A stretch of 64,000 nt of DNA, from positions 162,212,331 to 162,276,330 of the forward strand of contig CM040118.1 of assembly GCA_022559845.1 (NCBI GenBank), read 5' to 3'. Origin of the DNA: Amorphophallus konjac (taxonomy: Eukaryota; Streptophyta; Magnoliopsida; Alismatales; Araceae). Shown one piece after another: positions 1 through 10,079 of this stretch (positions are counted from its first letter, which is position 1; the number at the start of each line of letters is the position of its first letter). The position numbers were made by a program, and so were the translations under genes. Below the pieces are notes generated by a model that saw only the letters and a list, made by a program, of their open reading frames with translations, ran no database searches and had not been told where the DNA came from.

Positions 1-1
1 C

Positions 2-3000
2 ATGCATGTGCGCGAAGGCTACCTGGCGATACCCCTCGCGTTCGGATCACTGCCGCCTGCCGTTGGGCTGCCCAATTGCTTGGGCGTCGTCTTCACTGAC
101 CTTCTACAGGTCAACGACAACGAGCAAGGCACTGCTGCAAGTGCCCCGGTGAAGATCACCGACCAGAAGAGCATCCTACCGGAGAACACGGCCCCCACGG
201 CCGTCGCCTGCTACGTCCATCATGTCCAGAAAAGGGACATGGTCCCCGCTGCTGCTCAAAAGGGGAGGAGGACCAACCGGAGGAGCCGGTATGTCACTGC
301 TGACCGTTGTCTTTCCAACTCCGGAAAGACCATGATGATCGGAGGGATCCGGACGAACCTCAACGGCCGCCCGAGGGAGGTCAACCCGGACGTGATCGTC
401 CCGCAAGTGCCCACTACGAACAGATTCCAAACTCTGGCCACCAGGCATGCCAACTGGGAGGCCGATGAGAGGAAGCCGCTGGCGCCCAAGCCAGCAAAAT
501 ACAAACAGGTCTGGCGACCGAAGAAGATGCAGAGCTGGGCTCCAGCTCAAGATGAGGAGAAGGCTACCAATGATGCTATTGCCCGCTTCAGGGCGGGAAG
601 CCAAAGAAGAGAGGGAAAAGAAACAGGAAATGCTATTGCTGCTCACCCCAGAGCCTGGGGTAGGAAAGATGAAAGAAATGATAGAGAAAGAAAACTGACT
701 GTTGCTCGCCCCATGATGAGAGGTAGGAGACTTGGGAAGAAAGAAGACCTTGATGTCACCCACCCCAGGGCCGGGGGCAGAAGATGGCAGAGAAAGAACC
801 ATGATGTTGCTGCCAACTGCTGCCGGAATGACGATGCGGGAATCTGTGAACCAGCCATGGTTGCCGTCCCAAGAAGATCGAGGGCCTGTGCCAGACAGGC
901 CGACATCTTTAGATATTCCAAGGCCGAGCATTTGAATGCTCAGATAACAAGACTGGCCTATCAGCAAAGAAGCCAGGAAAAACTGATGTTCCAACCTGAG
1001 CCGCAAAGGCACAACTCTGAAGAGACAAAGCAAGTAGTCCAAGACTACTTCCACTACCTAGGGAGCTCTGCCCTAGGTCAACAAAGACTATCCCGTGCCT
1101 TGGGCACCAGGGATGATGAAGAAGAAGAAACCTTCCAAGAAATGATGATCGGAGCCTCCTCCTCCGATTTAAATGACTATGGAGAAGGCCTCAGGGCCAG
1201 ATATAATGAAGAAGACCTGCACGGGGAAGAAGACAAAGAAAGAATATCGGTCTTTGACCGGCTCAGATATCCTATCCAAATAAAAAGAAAGATCTACAGG
1301 CGAAAAGGAAAGATGCAAATCTTCGCCTGCAACATGGCTGGACTGGCCAGGGGGCAAGATATACTACCAACTCAGCCAGATGAATTGCTCAGGCTGGCAA
1401 CTAGACCTGGTCCTGTCACAAGAAGAGGCCAGGCCGCAAAGGATAAAATGAAAATTGATGATGAAACCCGCAGGATTACCACTATGACAGTTAATGTGGT
1501 AACAACAGAAGATGGAGATAACCCCTTCGTTGATGATGCTGAAGGGACTTCTGAAGATATACAAATCCCATCAACCATGGATCCCATGATCCAGATGATG
1601 TTCAGGAGATATCAGCAGGAGATCAGCGCTCTCCGAAGACAGCTCAATGAGAGACAGGAAGCTACATCAGTCTCGAAGCAAGCTGAACCTACGGGGCAGA
1701 CATCCAGCTCCACAGAAACAACTATCCTGGCTAATCCTCTCCTAGCTGATAAGGGCAAGACACCGAGTCAACCTGTTCCACAGCAAACAGCAGCTCAGCC
1801 CTCTGTGTCTCAGACACAGCCTACCGCGCCCATCTTGCGCGCCACTGTGATGACAACTCCTCACAGCCAGCAACAAGCTCACTTCTTCCCAGAAGAGATA
1901 GATCCAGCTGTGGCCCACAAGCAGATGATTGAAAGAATTGTGGAAATGAAGCTGTCAGAAAAGACCGGTGGTGATGCGGGTACTTATGATGTGTACAGGG
2001 TACCCTATCCTCCCCAATATGCTGCTAAGAAACTACCCCCAGGCGTCAGTAAGCCGCCGACGTTTGAGAAATTTAATGGCCAGGGCTCCCCTAGGGAGCA
2101 TATAGCCTACTACACTACAATCATGGGCGACCTAGCAGTCGATGAAGCTTATCTGCTCAAGTTCTTTGGCTCATCTCTCACTGGGTTGGCCTTTGAATGG
2201 TACTCAAGCTTGCCAGCGGGGTCAGTGGTTGATTGGCCTGATATGCAAAGAAAATTCCGTGACAGATTTCATGTCACGGAAAGAGAAATCACGATAGCAG
2301 AGCTGTATGCAACTAGGCAGAAACAAGATGAGACCGCACTGGACTACATCAAAAGATGGAGGAACTTAGCCATGAGATGCCGAAGGCCTCCTCATCAAGA
2401 AGATGCGGTGCAGATATGCAAGCAGAGCCTCAGGAGGGAGGTGCTAGAAAAAATGATCGGTGCAGATGTCAGAACATTTGACCGACTGAATAATATAGTG
2501 GCAGAGGTCGAGACGTTCTTGTCCAAGCGTCCGACCGCCAATGTTCCCACCATGCCAAAGGGAAAATCCAATGTGCGACGGCCATCGCACTCTGAGGCCA
2601 ACACCGTCGATTTCAGAACCTTCGAGCAACAGAAGGGGAAGAAAGGGGCAGATGAAGCTCCCCCGCTGGCAGATACAGCAAAAAGAAAAGATAAAGTCTC
2701 TCTGAGAGACAAGATGAGAAAAGCATATTCCTTCCCAAAAGATAAGACGGCCGCACTGTTCAACTGGGCATACAAGTTCAATAAGGTAACATTGCCTGAA
2801 CCCAAAAGACCAGCAGATGCAGCAAAGAAAGATGATCCGCTGTTCTGTCCATTTCACCGTGCGCTGGGGCACGCAATTGAAGATTGTTATGTCTTCAAAG
2901 ATATCATGGAAGGAATGGTCAAGAAAGGTGAGCTACAGCTGGGAGATTACCAGGTAAAGCCGCCCCATCCACATGAGCCTCCACCCTGGAGAATGGCTGC

Positions 3001-3331
3001 CAATATGATCTCAGTCTACCAACAGCTGCCCAAGGAAGCCGTTGAAGAATGCACCAGGTATACCTATGAAGCTTGCTTCCTCACCCCACAGAAAGATCAG
3101 GAAGGATGGCAGATGATACCCATAAAAAGCAGAAAGAAGACTCCTGTAGCCAGTACCAGCGGAGCAGTTATCCGGGGTGTTACCCCAAGGCCCGAGCCGC
3201 CTCCGATAAAGCCAATATGGCATACAACTGAGACTGGACCAGTCATCCGGATCCCTACTCACAACCGGAGGAAACAAACTCCCCTCCCTACACATAAAGA
3301 AGTAAGCCCTGCAGCCAGGCGTCTGCAGTAA
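2..3331 (+). CDS. gag: Gag polyprotein region of Tat copy 1 (ends at a nonsense codon)
   Basis: This 1109-codon frame encodes the structural protein that should form the retrotransposon particle and bind its RNA. About 680 residues precede the capsid, which is long for a gypsy Gag. Residues ~190-271 hold four basic repeats of about 20 residues built around (A/V)xxRxxGRR. The retrotransposon gag domain lies at ~685-790, including the REHIAYYTTIMGD and YIKRWRNLAMRC segments. A CX2HX4HX4C zinc-knuckle-like motif (CPFHRALGHAIEDC) lies at ~948-961. The TAA at 3329-3331 is a CAA-to-TAA change relative to copy 2, which reads LQQY there, so it is not the natural gag end. The frame then continues into pol. 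In copy 2 the methionine matching base 2 is internal, so the true start is upstream of the window. Confidence 0.9.
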   Translation: MHVREGYLAIPLAFGSLPPAVGLPNCLGVVFTDLLQVNDNEQGTAASAPVKITDQKSILPENTAPTAVACYVHHVQKRDMVPAAAQKGRRTNRRSRYVTADRCLSNSGKTMMIGGIRTNLNGRPREVNPDVIVPQVPTTNRFQTLATRHANWEADERKPLAPKPAKYKQVWRPKKMQSWAPAQDEEKATNDAIARFRAGSQRREGKETGNAIAAHPRAWGRKDERNDRERKLTVARPMMRGRRLGKKEDLDVTHPRAGGRRWQRKNHDVAANCCRNDDAGICEPAMVAVPRRSRACARQADIFRYSKAEHLNAQITRLAYQQRSQEKLMFQPEPQRHNSEETKQVVQDYFHYLGSSALGQQRLSRALGTRDDEEEETFQEMMIGASSSDLNDYGEGLRARYNEEDLHGEEDKERISVFDRLRYPIQIKRKIYRRKGKMQIFACNMAGLARGQDILPTQPDELLRLATRPGPVTRRGQAAKDKMKIDDETRRITTMTVNVVTTEDGDNPFVDDAEGTSEDIQIPSTMDPMIQMMFRRYQQEISALRRQLNERQEATSVSKQAEPTGQTSSSTETTILANPLLADKGKTPSQPVPQQTAAQPSVSQTQPTAPILRATVMTTPHSQQQAHFFPEEIDPAVAHKQMIERIVEMKLSEKTGGDAGTYDVYRVPYPPQYAAKKLPPGVSKPPTFEKFNGQGSPREHIAYYTTIMGDLAVDEAYLLKFFGSSLTGLAFEWYSSLPAGSVVDWPDMQRKFRDRFHVTEREITIAELYATRQKQDETALDYIKRWRNLAMRCRRPPHQEDAVQICKQSLRREVLEKMIGADVRTFDRLNNIVAEVETFLSKRPTANVPTMPKGKSNVRRPSHSEANTVDFRTFEQQKGKKGADEAPPLADTAKRKDKVSLRDKMRKAYSFPKDKTAALFNWAYKFNKVTLPEPKRPADAAKKDDPLFCPFHRALGHAIEDCYVFKDIMEGMVKKGELQLGDYQVKPPHPHEPPPWRMAANMISVYQQLPKEAVEECTRYTYEACFLTPQKDQEGWQMIPIKSRKKTPVASTSGAVIRGVTPRPEPPPIKPIWHTTETGPVIRIPTHNRRKQTPLPTHKEVSPAARRLQ

Positions 3332-3589
3332 TATATTAATGAGCTTGATGAGTATGAGCAGAAGAAGCCCAAGCATCTGCTGATGAAAGACTGTATACTC
3401 TGGGAACAGCTCGAAGAATTGAAAATTAAAGAGCAGCCAGAGGCAGAACAAGAAAAAGCTGAAAATGAGCCCTTCTGGGGGTAGGAGCCAGCAAAGTCAA
3501 ATTCCCAAAAGAAGAAGAAACGGCCCAAATCCAAGAGAGGAAAGAAGGTCACGACAGTACAATGTAACACTCTGTCAGTACTCTTTTCC
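3332..3589 (+). pseudogene. Gag-pol linker of copy 1 between two nonsense codons
   Basis: This stretch stays in the same frame as gag and pol. A second stop, TAG at 3482-3484, stands where copy 2 has CAG (WGQEL). The two C-to-T changes at 3329 and 3482 are the only breaks in what was one gag-pol frame. The encoded linker is lysine- and glutamate-rich and has no recognisable domain. Confidence 0.85.
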
Positions 3590-6500
3590 TTGCCCGGGGA
3601 GGATGATGAGCCGGGAGCATCCAACGCTCCGCTAGAAGCTAACCATGCCGAAGCCTCTACCTCGGCCCATGCAACACGTTCTGGGAGAAGATGGGGGCGC
3701 CCACCACCAGCCAACCATAATATCATGTTCAGAGGGGAGCAACCCTATCAAATCCCGGAACCAGAGATACGAGGTGTCCAGGTTCCTCCCCCTGCCAGTC
3801 TGTACCAGGACAAAAAGAAGGTAGATGAAGCCCCTTCGTTCCTGGAGTTCTTGTCCAGCTTAGAAGACGAGCAACCATCTCATACTGCTCCAGATAAGAG
3901 CAATAAATGCCAGCAGACAGCGGCTGGAAAGCAGAAACAGCATGAAGAAGATGAAGAAGGTAATCCTCTAGCAAAACCAGGGGCAGTCGCTACAGAAGAG
4001 GCCTCCCGGGAGACCGATGAAGAAGATAAAATTGGGACTGGACAGCCAAGGCCACAGGCACCACATGAACCTCCAAGACCCCGATGGGCAGAGGAGATGA
4101 GACTGTCTAATGTCCGGGTGGGCAGTCGAGTCATGAAGATGCTGAAGAAGCTCCCTACCAGATTCTCCATCTGGGAAATTCTCTCTCTGAGTGAAGAAGC
4201 TCGCCAAGCAATTGTGGATGCCCTGCAGTCCCCGGCACAATGTGAAGCACTCTTGACAGAGGTGAATGCTGGGCCATCAGTAACATTCACAGAGGTTTAT
4301 ATGCTAATCCCAAATTCCGGCCATAATAGACCGCTATATATGAGGGGTTCCCTGAACTGTCAGCCGATAAGCAGAATACTAATAGATCCAGGGGCTGCTG
4401 TGAATATTCTCCTATACCGCATCTATCAGAAATATTACTTTGATCTGCAGCTCACCAAGGTCAGAGATATGAAAATTGCAGGATTCAACCAGAAATGTGA
4501 AACACCTCTCGGGGTGGCTGATTTCAATCTCACGCTGGGCGACCTCACTACAGTGGTACGATTCTATGTAATCGACTCCAACACCACATATAAGGCCCTG
4601 CTGGGAAGACCGTGGCTGCACGAATATCAGATAGTGCCATCCACGCTACACCAATGCATAAAATATTGCCATGAAGGAAAAGAGGAAAGGGTGTTTGCAG
4701 ACCTACATCCCTTCGAAGTGTTCGAATGCCATATGCTCGATGCATCCTACTACACCGAGGTGTCACAAAGGGATAAAGGAAAAGAAACTGTGGTCAGCCA
4801 AGAAAAGCCGGTGACGAAAGCAAGAAATTGGTCTCCGCCGCCGCCAAAGGGCTACATTAAAAAGCACGGGGTGTCTCACATCTCTTATGCTGGGGATTTT
4901 GCTCGGAGCACTCCTCCCGGCATACACCCAGATGATACTGAAGAAAAGATGAAAGAAAAATACACACAGGTGGAAGTTCCTCAGGGTCTAGTCAAACCCA
5001 TAGCCAGCACAGAATACCAGACAGTGCTGCCCCTAAAGACTATGGAAATCCCTCGCTTCGGCGAACCCCCTATCATATTCTACACTGGGGAGGCAGTCGA
5101 AGAAGATGATCAAGATTGCATGGCCCCTGAAGAAGCTGCAAACCTGATGGTACCAATTACGGGCCTGGATTATACTACCCAACGGGTTTCACAAATGTTC
5201 TCCAAGATGCAAATGCCATCGATACAGCCTGCTGCTCAGAAGAAAGCATTCAAGGAGTTATGGGATCCGCCTCGAGATAGCAAGGAGCTGAGGAAGATCA
5301 CACAGCACCCGGGACTGGGTTATACCCTGCAAGAATACTATGAAGCCGAGGTGGATGTCATCTCAGCCTTCTACCCGAATGAAGATTCCCCAGAAGTAGG
5401 GTATGATCAATACCCCTTTGAAGATGAAGAGATTATGTATCAATCCATAACAGACAATGAAGCTCAAGACAACCAGCCGGAGGCAAGGATGTCTGATGAG
5501 ACCAAGAAGGGTTGGTGCTGGGAGAATCCACCTTGCAAAGAGGATCTGTTCCAGGCCGAAGCACAATTTGACACGGGAACCCCGGATGAAGACCAAGTAG
5601 CCAGAGAGCTGCAAGAGTGCCTGGAGTTTGGGCGCATTCTAGAAGAGTTCCGAGCTCTACATAATGATAACCTCTCAGGGGAGCCCACATCAGAAGAGTC
5701 TCTAAGCACGGAAGACTCCACGTCGAAGTTTTCCGCTGAGCCAGTCACGTCCTCGGGGCAGACTGGACAGAATCCGGCCATATTGGCCTTATACGATGCA
5801 CCAGCATCTGCTGATGATCGGTGTGATGAAACAGAAAGTCATGAGAATGAAGAAGATTATATCCCGGGAGGCTTTATTGATTTGCAAGAAGCCCCACCCG
5901 AAGTTGAGGACGGAGGCCAGGCCACCGTCGATGAGCTGATAGAAGTGAATCTGGGGTCAGCAGATGAGCCAAGGCCTACGTTCCTCAGTGCATTGCTGGA
6001 GCCAGCTGTCAAAGAACAGTATATTCAGTTTCTGAAAGAATTCCGAGACTGCTTCGCATGGACATATGATGAGATGCCGGGACTGAGTTCTGATGTGGCA
6101 CAGCACCGATTGGCGATAAACCCAGAGGCAAGCCCTGTGAAGCAGCCTGCCAGGAGAATGCGCCCCGAACTGATAAATCAAATCAACAAAGAGGTCGACA
6201 AGCTGATCGATGTGGGCTTTGTTGAAGAGAACCAATATACTACATGGCTGGCCAATATAGTGCCCGTGAAGAAGAAAAATGGGCAGATCAGAATATGTGT
6301 AGATTTCAGGGACCTGAATAAGGCCTGCCCGAAAGATGATTTCCCAGTGCCAATCACTGAAGTAATGATCGATGCAACCACTGGCCATGAAGCCCTGTCA
6401 TTCATGGATGGGTCATCCGGATACAACCAGATCTGGATTGCTGAAGAAGACAGAGTGCATACTGCATTCCGCACCCCGAAGGGGATATTTCACTACAAAA

Positions 6501-9283
6501 GGATGCCGTTCGGCCTCAAGAATGCCGGCGCTACTTATCAAAGAGCTATGACAAAGATCTTTGATGATTTACTCTTCAAGAAAGTGGAGTGCTACATCGA
6601 TGACCTGGTGGTGAAAACCAGCAGAAGAGAAGATCATCTGCAAGATCTGAGGATAGTGTTCCAGAGGCTGCGCAGATATGAACTCAAGATGAATCCTATG
6701 AAATGTGCCTTCGGCGTGTCCAGTGGAAAATTCCTTGGGTTCGTTGTCCGTCATAGGGGCATTGAGATCGACCCATCCAAGATTAAAGCTATCCAGGAGC
6801 TCCCTCCACCAAGGAATCTCCACGAGCTGAGATCTCTACAAGGGCGTTTGGCCTATATCCGACGATTCATATCAAATCTGTCGGGGAGATGCCACCCTTT
6901 TCACAAGCTCATGATGAAAGATGTACCGTTCCTCTGGGACGAGGGCTGTCAGGAAGCTTTTGAGAAGCTGAAAGAATATCTTAAGACCCCTCCAGTACTG
7001 GGGGCACCTATTAAGGGCAAGCCCCTGATATTATACATTGCAGCCACACACTGTTCCCTGGGGGCAATGCTAGCACAGATAAATGAAGAAGGCAAAGAGC
7101 AGGCTCTATACTACCTGAGTCGGAGGCTGATTAGAACTGAAGAAAGCTACACCTATATAGAAAAGACATGCTTGGCACTAGTCTTTGCCGTTAAAAAGCT
7201 CCGGCACTATATGCTGTCACACGAAATCAGATTGATATCTGCAGCAGATCCGCTCAAATACATATTGACTCAGCCAGTACTGAAAGGCCGGTTGGGCAAA
7301 TGGGCAGTAATTCTGATGGAATTCGATATCACATATATACCCCAGAGGGCAATAAAAGGACAGGCCGTGGCCGATTTCTTCGCAGAGCATCCTGTGCCAG
7401 AGAATGATATGTTGGGGACTGAGTTACCCGATGATGAAACATTAGAAGCCTGCCAGGCTCAGTCAACTATGTGGCAGCTATTCTTTGATGGAGCATCTAG
7501 AACAGAGACGGACTCCGATGGAAAGACCAGAATACGGGCCGGAGCCGGTATTGTGCTAAGATCGCCAGAGGGGGAGGTTGTGCATACTTCCTGTTCTATA
7601 AACAAGCCCTGCACTAATAATGAAGCCGAGTATGAAGCTCTGATAATCGGGTTGCACATCAGCCTCAACATGGGCATCCAGATGCTTCAGGTATTCGGGG
7701 ATTCAATGTTGATAATAAAGCAAATCCAAGGTGAGTTCGAAGTGCGAAAGCCGGAGTTGAACCCCTACCACCAAAAAGCTGTGCGCCTCATGGCGAAATT
7801 CTATCATATTGAGCTCAAGCATGTGGGCCGTGCACATAATGCCCAGGCTGATGCATTGGCAAAGCTAGCCAGCTCAATAGCAGTCCCACCGGATGAGACA
7901 CTGAACATTGTTGTTATAAATCGGCGGCAAGTCCCCAGCATGCTAGAAGGCTGCCCCGAAGAAAATGAAGTCGCCATGATCAGTACAGAACAGGCATCTG
8001 ATTGGAGACAGCACCTGCTACAATGGTTTTTACACCAACAGCTGCCACAGAAAAGAGAAGAAAAGATGAAACTTCTAAGGATCAAAGATTCTTATGAATT
8101 CAGAAATGGAACTCTGTTCCGAATAATGGCAGATGCACGCAAGAAGATTTTGCTCCGCTGCCTGTCCACTGAGGAAGCTTGGCAAGCAATGAAAGAAATA
8201 CATGCTGGGACGGCGGGTGCTCACCAAGCTGGCCCTAAAATGAAGATAGAAATCAAGAAGCTGGGCTACTATTGGCCCACTATGTTTGAAGATTGCTGCA
8301 AGTTTGCGAAGTCATGTCAGAAATGTCAGGAGCATGCTGTTGTGCCTAGAAGGCCACCTGCCGTTCTGCACCCTACAATCCCTAGCTGGCCGTTTGCACA
8401 ATGGGGAACCGATGTAGTCGGCCCACTACCGACCTCCTCAGCCGGACATAAGTACATACTGGCAATGACAGATTACTTCTCCCGATGGGCGGAAGCTATA
8501 GCATTACGAGAAGTGACTGGTGAGCTGGTTGCCAGATTCATCAAACAAAACATTATCTTCCGGTTTGGGATCCCCAGCCGAATAATATCTGATAATGGAA
8601 GTCATTTCAGAAATCAAAAGATCTATCGGCTCGCCGAGAAGTATAAGATCGAGTGGAGGACTTCCACTCCTTACAATCCACAGGCAAATGGATTGGCAGA
8701 AGCCTTCAACAAAACATTATGCACCTTGTTGGCTAAAGTCGTCAGTTCTAATAAGAAGGACTGGGAAGAAAAGATGTATGAAGCTCTATGGGCATACCGC
8801 ACTGTCTTCAAGACACCTACAGGGTGCTCGCCATACTCACTGGTATACGGCTCAGAGGCAGTAGTTCCACTGGAGCTGGAAGTCCCGTCACTCAGGGTGG
8901 CAGTCCAATACGACCTGGCCCGTGGCGAACAAACCAATGCAGAAAGAAGATTACAAGAGTTGGCTGAATTGGAAGGGAAGCGCCTCCAAGCTCAGAAGAA
9001 TATCCAGATGTACCAGGCCCGCATGGCCACTGCATTCAACAAACTCGTAAAGGGACGAGAATTTAAGAAAGGTGACCTCGTCATGGTCAAGAAAAGAGAA
9101 GTTATGGCGTCCAACCCAAAAGGGAAGCTGAATCCTAATTGGGAAGGTCCTTATGTGATATATAGGGTCTACGAAGGAGGGGCCTACATGGTTGTTAACC
9201 ATCGAGGGGAAATCCAATTCTCACCACTCAACGGTAGACACCTAAAGCTGTATCATGCTGCCCAACCAATATTCCCCGAGTAA
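3590..9283 (+). CDS. pol: Pol of Tat copy 1: protease, reverse transcriptase, dual RNase H, integrase
   Basis: This 1897-codon open frame is in the same phase as gag. From the first Met, an aspartic protease lies around residues 230-350 with active site DPG at ~266 (bases 4385-4393) and a downstream LLGRPWLH motif. Reverse transcriptase spans ~850-1110 with the YIDD box at bases 6593-6604. A gypsy-type RNase H (~1130-1270) reads YIAATHCSLG where the first catalytic Asp is expected. A second, archaeal-type RNase H (~1295-1425) keeps FFDGAS, NNEAEYEA, VFGDS and AQADALA, so all four acidic residues are present. Integrase has an HHCC finger (~1537-1580) and a D,D35E core (GTDVV, SDNGSHF, LAEAFN), then a GPY/F motif near 1853. 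No chromodomain follows. It should copy the element's RNA and insert the DNA, but lies downstream of two nonsense codons. Confidence 0.95.
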   Translation: MPGEDDEPGASNAPLEANHAEASTSAHATRSGRRWGRPPPANHNIMFRGEQPYQIPEPEIRGVQVPPPASLYQDKKKVDEAPSFLEFLSSLEDEQPSHTAPDKSNKCQQTAAGKQKQHEEDEEGNPLAKPGAVATEEASRETDEEDKIGTGQPRPQAPHEPPRPRWAEEMRLSNVRVGSRVMKMLKKLPTRFSIWEILSLSEEARQAIVDALQSPAQCEALLTEVNAGPSVTFTEVYMLIPNSGHNRPLYMRGSLNCQPISRILIDPGAAVNILLYRIYQKYYFDLQLTKVRDMKIAGFNQKCETPLGVADFNLTLGDLTTVVRFYVIDSNTTYKALLGRPWLHEYQIVPSTLHQCIKYCHEGKEERVFADLHPFEVFECHMLDASYYTEVSQRDKGKETVVSQEKPVTKARNWSPPPPKGYIKKHGVSHISYAGDFARSTPPGIHPDDTEEKMKEKYTQVEVPQGLVKPIASTEYQTVLPLKTMEIPRFGEPPIIFYTGEAVEEDDQDCMAPEEAANLMVPITGLDYTTQRVSQMFSKMQMPSIQPAAQKKAFKELWDPPRDSKELRKITQHPGLGYTLQEYYEAEVDVISAFYPNEDSPEVGYDQYPFEDEEIMYQSITDNEAQDNQPEARMSDETKKGWCWENPPCKEDLFQAEAQFDTGTPDEDQVARELQECLEFGRILEEFRALHNDNLSGEPTSEESLSTEDSTSKFSAEPVTSSGQTGQNPAILALYDAPASADDRCDETESHENEEDYIPGGFIDLQEAPPEVEDGGQATVDELIEVNLGSADEPRPTFLSALLEPAVKEQYIQFLKEFRDCFAWTYDEMPGLSSDVAQHRLAINPEASPVKQPARRMRPELINQINKEVDKLIDVGFVEENQYTTWLANIVPVKKKNGQIRICVDFRDLNKACPKDDFPVPITEVMIDATTGHEALSFMDGSSGYNQIWIAEEDRVHTAFRTPKGIFHYKRMPFGLKNAGATYQRAMTKIFDDLLFKKVECYIDDLVVKTSRREDHLQDLRIVFQRLRRYELKMNPMKCAFGVSSGKFLGFVVRHRGIEIDPSKIKAIQELPPPRNLHELRSLQGRLAYIRRFISNLSGRCHPFHKLMMKDVPFLWDEGCQEAFEKLKEYLKTPPVLGAPIKGKPLILYIAATHCSLGAMLAQINEEGKEQALYYLSRRLIRTEESYTYIEKTCLALVFAVKKLRHYMLSHEIRLISAADPLKYILTQPVLKGRLGKWAVILMEFDITYIPQRAIKGQAVADFFAEHPVPENDMLGTELPDDETLEACQAQSTMWQLFFDGASRTETDSDGKTRIRAGAGIVLRSPEGEVVHTSCSINKPCTNNEAEYEALIIGLHISLNMGIQMLQVFGDSMLIIKQIQGEFEVRKPELNPYHQKAVRLMAKFYHIELKHVGRAHNAQADALAKLASSIAVPPDETLNIVVINRRQVPSMLEGCPEENEVAMISTEQASDWRQHLLQWFLHQQLPQKREEKMKLLRIKDSYEFRNGTLFRIMADARKKILLRCLSTEEAWQAMKEIHAGTAGAHQAGPKMKIEIKKLGYYWPTMFEDCCKFAKSCQKCQEHAVVPRRPPAVLHPTIPSWPFAQWGTDVVGPLPTSSAGHKYILAMTDYFSRWAEAIALREVTGELVARFIKQNIIFRFGIPSRIISDNGSHFRNQKIYRLAEKYKIEWRTSTPYNPQANGLAEAFNKTLCTLLAKVVSSNKKDWEEKMYEALWAYRTVFKTPTGCSPYSLVYGSEAVVPLELEVPSLRVAVQYDLARGEQTNAERRLQELAELEGKRLQAQKNIQMYQARMATAFNKLVKGREFKKGDLVMVKKREVMASNPKGKLNPNWEGPYVIYRVYEGGAYMVVNHRGEIQFSPLNGRHLKLYHAAQPIFPE

Positions 9284-9299
9284 TCAGGCTAAAATTCAC

Positions 9300-9725
9300 C
9301 CTTTTTTCCTTGGTCTAGCGGCACTCCGCCCTAACCAAGCTACCCTTTTTCTTGGTCTAGCGGCACTCCGCCCTGACCAGGCTACCCTTCTTCCTCGGTC
9401 TAGCGGCACTCCGCCCTAACCAAGCTACCCTTTTTCTTGGTCTAGCGGCACTCTGCCCCAACCGAGCTACCCTTTTTCTTGGTCTAGCGGCACTCCGCCC
9501 TAACCAGGCTACCCTGCTTCCTTGGTCTAGCGGCACTCTGCCCTAACCGAGCTACCCTTTTCCTTGGTCTAGCGGCACTCCGCCCTAACCAAGCTACCCT
9601 TCTTCCTTGGTCTAGCGGCACTCTGCCCTAACCGAGCTACCCTTTTCCTTGGCCTAGCGGCACTCCGCCCTAACCAAGCTACCCTTCTTCCTTGGTCTAG
9701 CGGCACTCCGCCCTAGCCGGGCCAT
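9300..9725 (+). repeat. 42-bp tandem repeat array, about 10 units (Tat copy 1, 3' of pol)
   Basis: The core TCTAGCGGCACTCCGCCCTA recurs every 42 bp, starting at 9314, 9356 and 9398. Each unit can fold: CTTGGT pairs with ACCAAG and CGG with CCG. Copy 2 has only about three diverged units at 50731-50860, so the array differs in length between sister copies. Confidence 0.9.
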
Positions 9726-9814
9726 CCCTTATCATGATCTGATGACAGTCCGACTTGTTACCCTCCCAAAAAGAGGGGAAGAGAGAATAAAAGAATGAAA
9801 ATAAATAAAAAATG

Positions 9815-10025
9815 GGGTTAAAAATAGAGATACCCTGCCGGTCTTGTTCAGGCTTTCCGAGCAAGGGCAAAAATGGCTAAAACCCAGCTGTGGTGAAAAC
9901 CCGAAAGGGCACTGCAGGCAAAATCGGGTACCCCGCCACGTGAAAACCCGGAAGGGCGCGTGGGCAAAAGCAAGAGGGGGCTGGCTCCGGTGAAAACCCG
10001 AAAGGGCGCTTGGGCCAGTAATATG
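9815..10025 (+). repeat. Conserved block with GAAA-loop hairpins (first of two in copy 1)
   Basis: The block holds three copies of the motif GTGAAAACCCGAAAGGGC, where CCC and GGG enclose a GAAA tetraloop. It recurs at 11077-11295 and, inverted, twice in copy 2 (49497-49730 and 50430-50655). It is non-coding. Confidence 0.8.
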
Positions 10026-10079
10026 GTGATCCTAAAGAAACCTCACCTCCCGTCATAAACTTCTCGTCGATCGGCCGGC

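Noticed and set aside
176..1054. 292-codon minus-strand ORF opposite gag (and 59062-59832 in copy 2)
   Set aside because: Shadow of the GC-biased gag frame; no independent motif.
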